A DNA stretch of 64,000 nt from Pseudomonadota bacterium (GTDB lineage Bacteria > Pseudomonadota > Gammaproteobacteria > Nitrosococcales > Methylophagaceae), in the NCBI GenBank assembly GCA_030576275.1, contig JALIBN010000005.1, positions 1 through 64,000 of the forward strand, in the 5' to 3' direction. A program made the translations under genes and the position numbers. This document shows, in pieces, positions 61,130-64,000 of the stretch (position 1 is its first letter; each line of letters begins with the position of its first letter). The notes beneath the pieces were generated by a model. That model made no database searches and was not told the origin of the DNA. It saw nothing but the letters and a program-made list of their open reading frames with translations.

Positions 61130-63109
61130 TGTTTCTTTTACCGTTTTAACTACGTTTTCAACGGTGAAACCGAAGTGTTTCATCAAAACGCCACCTGGTG
61201 CAGATTCACCAAACGTATCGATACCAACAACGCCACCTTCTAGACCAACATATTTGCGCCAGAAGTCAGTTACACCCGCTTCAATCGCAACACGTTTAAC
61301 GCCTGGAGTCAGAATACTATCTTTATATGCTTGATCTTGACGATCAAACACGTTCGTTGAAGGCATAGATACAACACGTGCATTGATGCCATCGGCAGCC
61401 AACGCAACTTGAGCTTGTGCAGCTAAATCTACTTCAGAACCGGTAGCAATCAAGATCACATCAGCAGAACCTTTTGCTTCAGAGAGGATGTATGCACCTT
61501 TGCGCATAGCTGCAAAATCAGCAACATCATGCTTACGACCAGGAATACCTTGACGGCTCAATACTAAGCTAGAAGGACCATCGGCACGTTCAACAGCCGC
61601 CGTCCATGCAACAGCAACCTCAACTGAATCAGCAGGACGCCATACATCCATATTAGGGATATAACGCATTGCAGCAGTATTTTCGATTGGTTGATGAGTA
61701 GGACCATCTTCACCTTGACCAATAGAATCATGTGTTAATACCGCAATAGTACGGATTTTCATCAATGCAGCCATACGTAATGCAGATTTAGCATAATCAG
61801 AGAACATGTGGAATGTGCCACCGAATGGGATCAAACCACCGTGAAGAGCCATACCGTTCATTATTGCATACATACCAAACTCACGTACACCGTAAGAGAT
61901 GTAGTTACCAGGCTCTTTACCTGATACGTGTTTGAAGCTTGCACAGCTAGTTAAGTTAGAACCTGTTAAGTCAGCAGAACCACCTAAAAATTCAGGCAAT
62001 AAAGGTGCCAAAGCAGCAATTGTTTTTTGTGATGCTTGACGAGACGCTAGGCTAGCTGCGGCTTCGTTAGTTTCAGCAATGATTGCATCAGTAGCTTCAG
62101 TCCAGTTTGCTGGTAAGTCTTTCGCCATGCGACGTGTGAATTCTGCAGCTAATTCTGGGTATTCTGCAGCATAAGCATCAAATTTAGCATTCCAAGCAGC
62201 TTCTTTGACTGCACCGGCAGCTTTAGCATCCCAACCTTCGTATACATCAGCAGGAATTTCGAAAGGAGCGTAGTTCCAATCTAATTCTTTACGTGTTAAT
62301 GCAACTTCTTCTTCACCCAAAGCAGCACCATGACAGTCGTGGCTACCAGATTTATTTGGTGAACCAAAACCGATGATTGTTTTACAGCAAATCATAGACG
62401 GCTTGTCTGTAATTGCTTTGGCGGCAGTAACAGCAGCAGAGATTGCGGCTGCATCGTGTCCATCTACTGATTGTACGTGCCAACCATAAGCTTCAAAACG
62501 CTTAACAGTGTCATCTGTGTACCAACCGTCAATGTGACCATCGATAGAGATGTTGTTGTCATCCCAGAATGCAACCAATTTACCAAGGCCCCAAGTACCT
62601 GCTAATGCGCAAGCTTCATGAGATACACCTTCCATCAAACAACCATCACCCAAGAATACATAAGTGTTGTGGTCAACGATCTCATGGCCAGGCTTGTTGA
62701 ATTGATCAGCCATTAATTTTTCAGCCATCGCAAAACCAACACCGTTAGTGATACCTTGACCTAAAGGACCCGTTGTTGTTTCTATGCCTGGTGCATAACC
62801 GTATTCAGGGTGACCCGCACATTGCGAGTGAAGCTGACGGAAAGAAGCAAGTGATGACATTGGCAAGTCATAACCTGACAAATGCAACAATGAATAAATC
62901 AACATTGAACCGTGACCATTCGACAAAATAAAACGATCGCGGTCAGACCATTCTGGATTAGTCGGGTTGTGTTTTAAGTGATCATTCCACAATACTTCAG
63001 CGATATCCGCCATACCCATAGGCGCGCCTGGATGACCCGATTGAGCCTTTTGTACTGCATCCATGCTTAAAGCACGGATGGCGTTTGCTAAATGTCTACG
63101 TGTAGCCAT
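61124..63109 (-). CDS. tkt: Transketolase
   Basis: Thiamine-diphosphate enzyme moving two-carbon units between sugar phosphates; with transaldolase it regenerates ribulose 5-phosphate for the RuMP cycle. The 661-residue product has [32 protein letters not shown], the TPP motif starting [15 protein letters not shown] and ending DDNN, and the transketolase [18 protein letters not shown]. Ribosome site AGGAG precedes the ATG. It follows the AhpC-like gene by 26 bases. Confidence 0.97.
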   Translation of the reverse strand: MATRRHLANAIRALSMDAVQKAQSGHPGAPMGMADIAEVLWNDHLKHNPTNPEWSDRDRFILSNGHGSMLIYSLLHLSGYDLPMSSLASFRQLHSQCAGHPEYGYAPGIETTTGPLGQGITNGVGFAMAEKLMADQFNKPGHEIVDHNTYVFLGDGCLMEGVSHEACALAGTWGLGKLVAFWDDNNISIDGHIDGWYTDDTVKRFEAYGWHVQSVDGHDAAAISAAVTAAKAITDKPSMICCKTIIGFGSPNKSGSHDCHGAALGEEEVALTRKELDWNYAPFEIPADVYEGWDAKAAGAVKEAAWNAKFDAYAAEYPELAAEFTRRMAKDLPANWTEATDAIIAETNEAAASLASRQASQKTIAALAPLLPEFLGGSADLTGSNLTSCASFKHVSGKEPGNYISYGVREFGMYAIMNGMALHGGLIPFGGTFHMFSDYAKSALRMAALMKIRTIAVLTHDSIGQGEDGPTHQPIENTAAMRYIPNMDVWRPADSVEVAVAWTAAVERADGPSSLVLSRQGIPGRKHDVADFAAMRKGAYILSEAKGSADVILIATGSEVDLAAQAQVALAADGINARVVSMPSTNVFDRQDQAYKDSILTPGVKRVAIEAGVTDFWRKYVGLEGGVVGIDTFGESAPGGVLMKHFGFTVENVVKTVKETL

Positions 63110-63135
63110 TGTTTATATACTCCTATTTAAAAAAA

Positions 63136-63693
63136 TTAAGCTGCTCGCCATTTGATCGAGCACCCTATACTAGGTATTTGTTGTTGTGGACCACGACCTG
63201 TCTCAGCAACGTATTTCATTGCTTCAAATAAATCTCGTCGTGCGTCCGGTGCTGCAGCTTCTTTTCGACTTGCGTCTAAACGACCGCGGTACTGCAATTG
63301 AAGATCTTTGTTATAACCAAAGAAATCGGGGGTACACACTGCTCCGTAGGTTTGGGCAATTTGCTGTGTTTCGTCATACAAATACGGGAAAGAAAAACTA
63401 TTTTCTTTTGCAACACGTTGCATGTTTTCAAAAGAGTCTTCTTGGTAATCAGCAGGATCATTAGACATAATCGCCACGGTGTTAATACCCAATTTTTTTA
63501 ATTCGTTGGTATCTCGAACCAAGCGTTCTAAAATCGCTTTAACGTATGGACAATGGTTACAAATGAACATAACCAGTAAGCCATTCTCACCACGACACTG
63601 GTCGAGAGTCCATATTTTCCCATCCGTTCCAAGCAATGAGAAATCAATAGCAGGCAAGTCAAAATCACAAATTGGAGTTTCTAAACTGACCAT
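63136..63693 (-). CDS. Thioredoxin-like redoxin-family protein
   Basis: 185-residue AhpC/TSA-type thioredoxin-fold protein with a CNHC redox motif in FICNHCPYVKAILERL, an arrangement of two cysteines two residues apart. VAIMSNDPADYQEDSFENM and YGAVCTPDFFGY are also seen in this family, the latter giving a cis-Pro and possible third Cys. No signal peptide. It lies 26 bases upstream of tkt and may be co-transcribed. Substrate unknown; peroxidase activity is not assured. Confidence 0.85.
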   Translation of the reverse strand: MVSLETPICDFDLPAIDFSLLGTDGKIWTLDQCRGENGLLVMFICNHCPYVKAILERLVRDTNELKKLGINTVAIMSNDPADYQEDSFENMQRVAKENSFSFPYLYDETQQIAQTYGAVCTPDFFGYNKDLQLQYRGRLDASRKEAAAPDARRDLFEAMKYVAETGRGPQQQIPSIGCSIKWRAA

Positions 63694-63847
63694 AGGCTCT
63701 CGTGTAAGTTAGCCTTTTTTAGCTACATTTGCTAAAAAAAAACCATAATTGATAATTTTAAGGATTGGAGATTTTACCAGACAAACTAGAATAATGCTAA
63801 ATTACTAGTCTGTTTATAGACTTAAATGCCTACTCTGAAAAATAAAC

Positions 63848-64000
63848 CTAGCGATCTTTGTCAACAGCACGACGGATTTCTTGCTTCAAGGTCAAGGGAA
63901 TACAGCGCAGACCCAGCCATACTAAACCTGGCACAATGATCAGGTCGTCTAGCTGTCCTAGAATTGGAATAAAATCAGGTATCAAATCAAACGGCATTAA
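63848..64000 (-). CDS. YkvA-like (DUF1232) membrane protein, 3' end only
   Basis: The last 51 codons of a leftward gene run off the right edge of the window. The translated end contains [23 protein letters not shown], then [18 protein letters not shown] and a basic tail ending at a TAG. The segment DLIPDFIP...G.LDDLI is the DUF1232 hallmark. The N-terminus is outside the window. Function of the family is unknown. The gap from here to the redoxin gene (about 150 bases) holds no gene that I can support. Confidence 0.85.
   Translation of the reverse strand, partial: LMPFDLIPDFIPILGQLDDLIIVPGLVWLGLRCIPLTLKQEIRRAVDKDR

Overview
The window reads as chromosomal DNA from an AT-rich gammaproteobacterial methylotroph that assimilates formaldehyde by the ribulose monophosphate (RuMP) cycle. 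The evidence is two hexulose-6-phosphate synthase genes, a phosphohexuloisomerase and a transaldolase at the left end, and transketolase, GAPDH, phosphoglycerate kinase, pyruvate kinase and fructose-bisphosphate aldolase at the right end. MutH, a six-subunit Na+-NQR, an rpoN/nitrogen-PTS locus and a UUG-started rpsT point to Gammaproteobacteria. A marine Methylophaga-like organism is my best guess, inferred from gene content only. I see no transposase, integrase, CRISPR array, tRNA or rRNA.

Layout. 1-2.5 kb: dihydroxyacetone kinase subunits DhaL and DhaK, converging with a 4-base overlap, plus a HAD phosphatase. 2.7-6.5 kb: hps1, a small protein with four repeats, transaldolase, then hps2-hpi. 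6.8-9.1 kb: leuC-prmB. 9.1-15.9 kb: a double-receiver GGDEF regulator, mutH, a YadGH-type ABC exporter, dusA, a YgjP-like metalloprotease and a soluble CZB chemoreceptor. 16-19.7 kb: a SAH riboswitch followed by metK-ahcY-metF, the activated-methyl cycle. 19.8-26.9 kb: a TupBC-like ABC importer and the rpoN-hpf-ptsN-hprK-EIIA(Man)-HPr-EI regulatory PTS. 27-30.8 kb: mgtE, aroC and an MFS permease. 30.9-37.5 kb: nqrABCDEF-nqrM and a CBS protein. 37.5-44 kb: an exported protein, ampG, xthA, rpsT, proB, obgE, rpmA and rplU. 44-49.9 kb: ispB, a ferredoxin, hpnD-hpnE, a lipoprotein, an SDR and a diguanylate cyclase with a sigma54 promoter. 49.9-55.6 kb: rluB, trpS, an M50 protease, serS, DUF190-crcB and a VIT-type transporter. 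55.7-63.7 kb: the sugar-phosphate block, transcribed leftwards. The last 150 bases hold the 3' end of a YkvA-like gene.

How it fits together. HPS and HPI fix formaldehyde onto ribulose 5-phosphate. Transaldolase, transketolase and aldolase rearrange sugars to regenerate the acceptor. GAPDH, PGK and PYK carry triose phosphate to pyruvate. The PTS has no sugar permease here and looks regulatory.

The most novel-looking element is the 98-residue protein at 3634-3930, whose four TGVExYIRN repeats lie between hps1 and transaldolase. I recognise no family for it; a scaffold or enzyme-binding role is a hypothesis. Next are the large palindrome over the hps2 promoter, the 13-bp promoter element shared by both hps genes, the SAH riboswitch whose P1 helix competes with a terminator-like hairpin, and the sigma54 promoter before the diguanylate cyclase.
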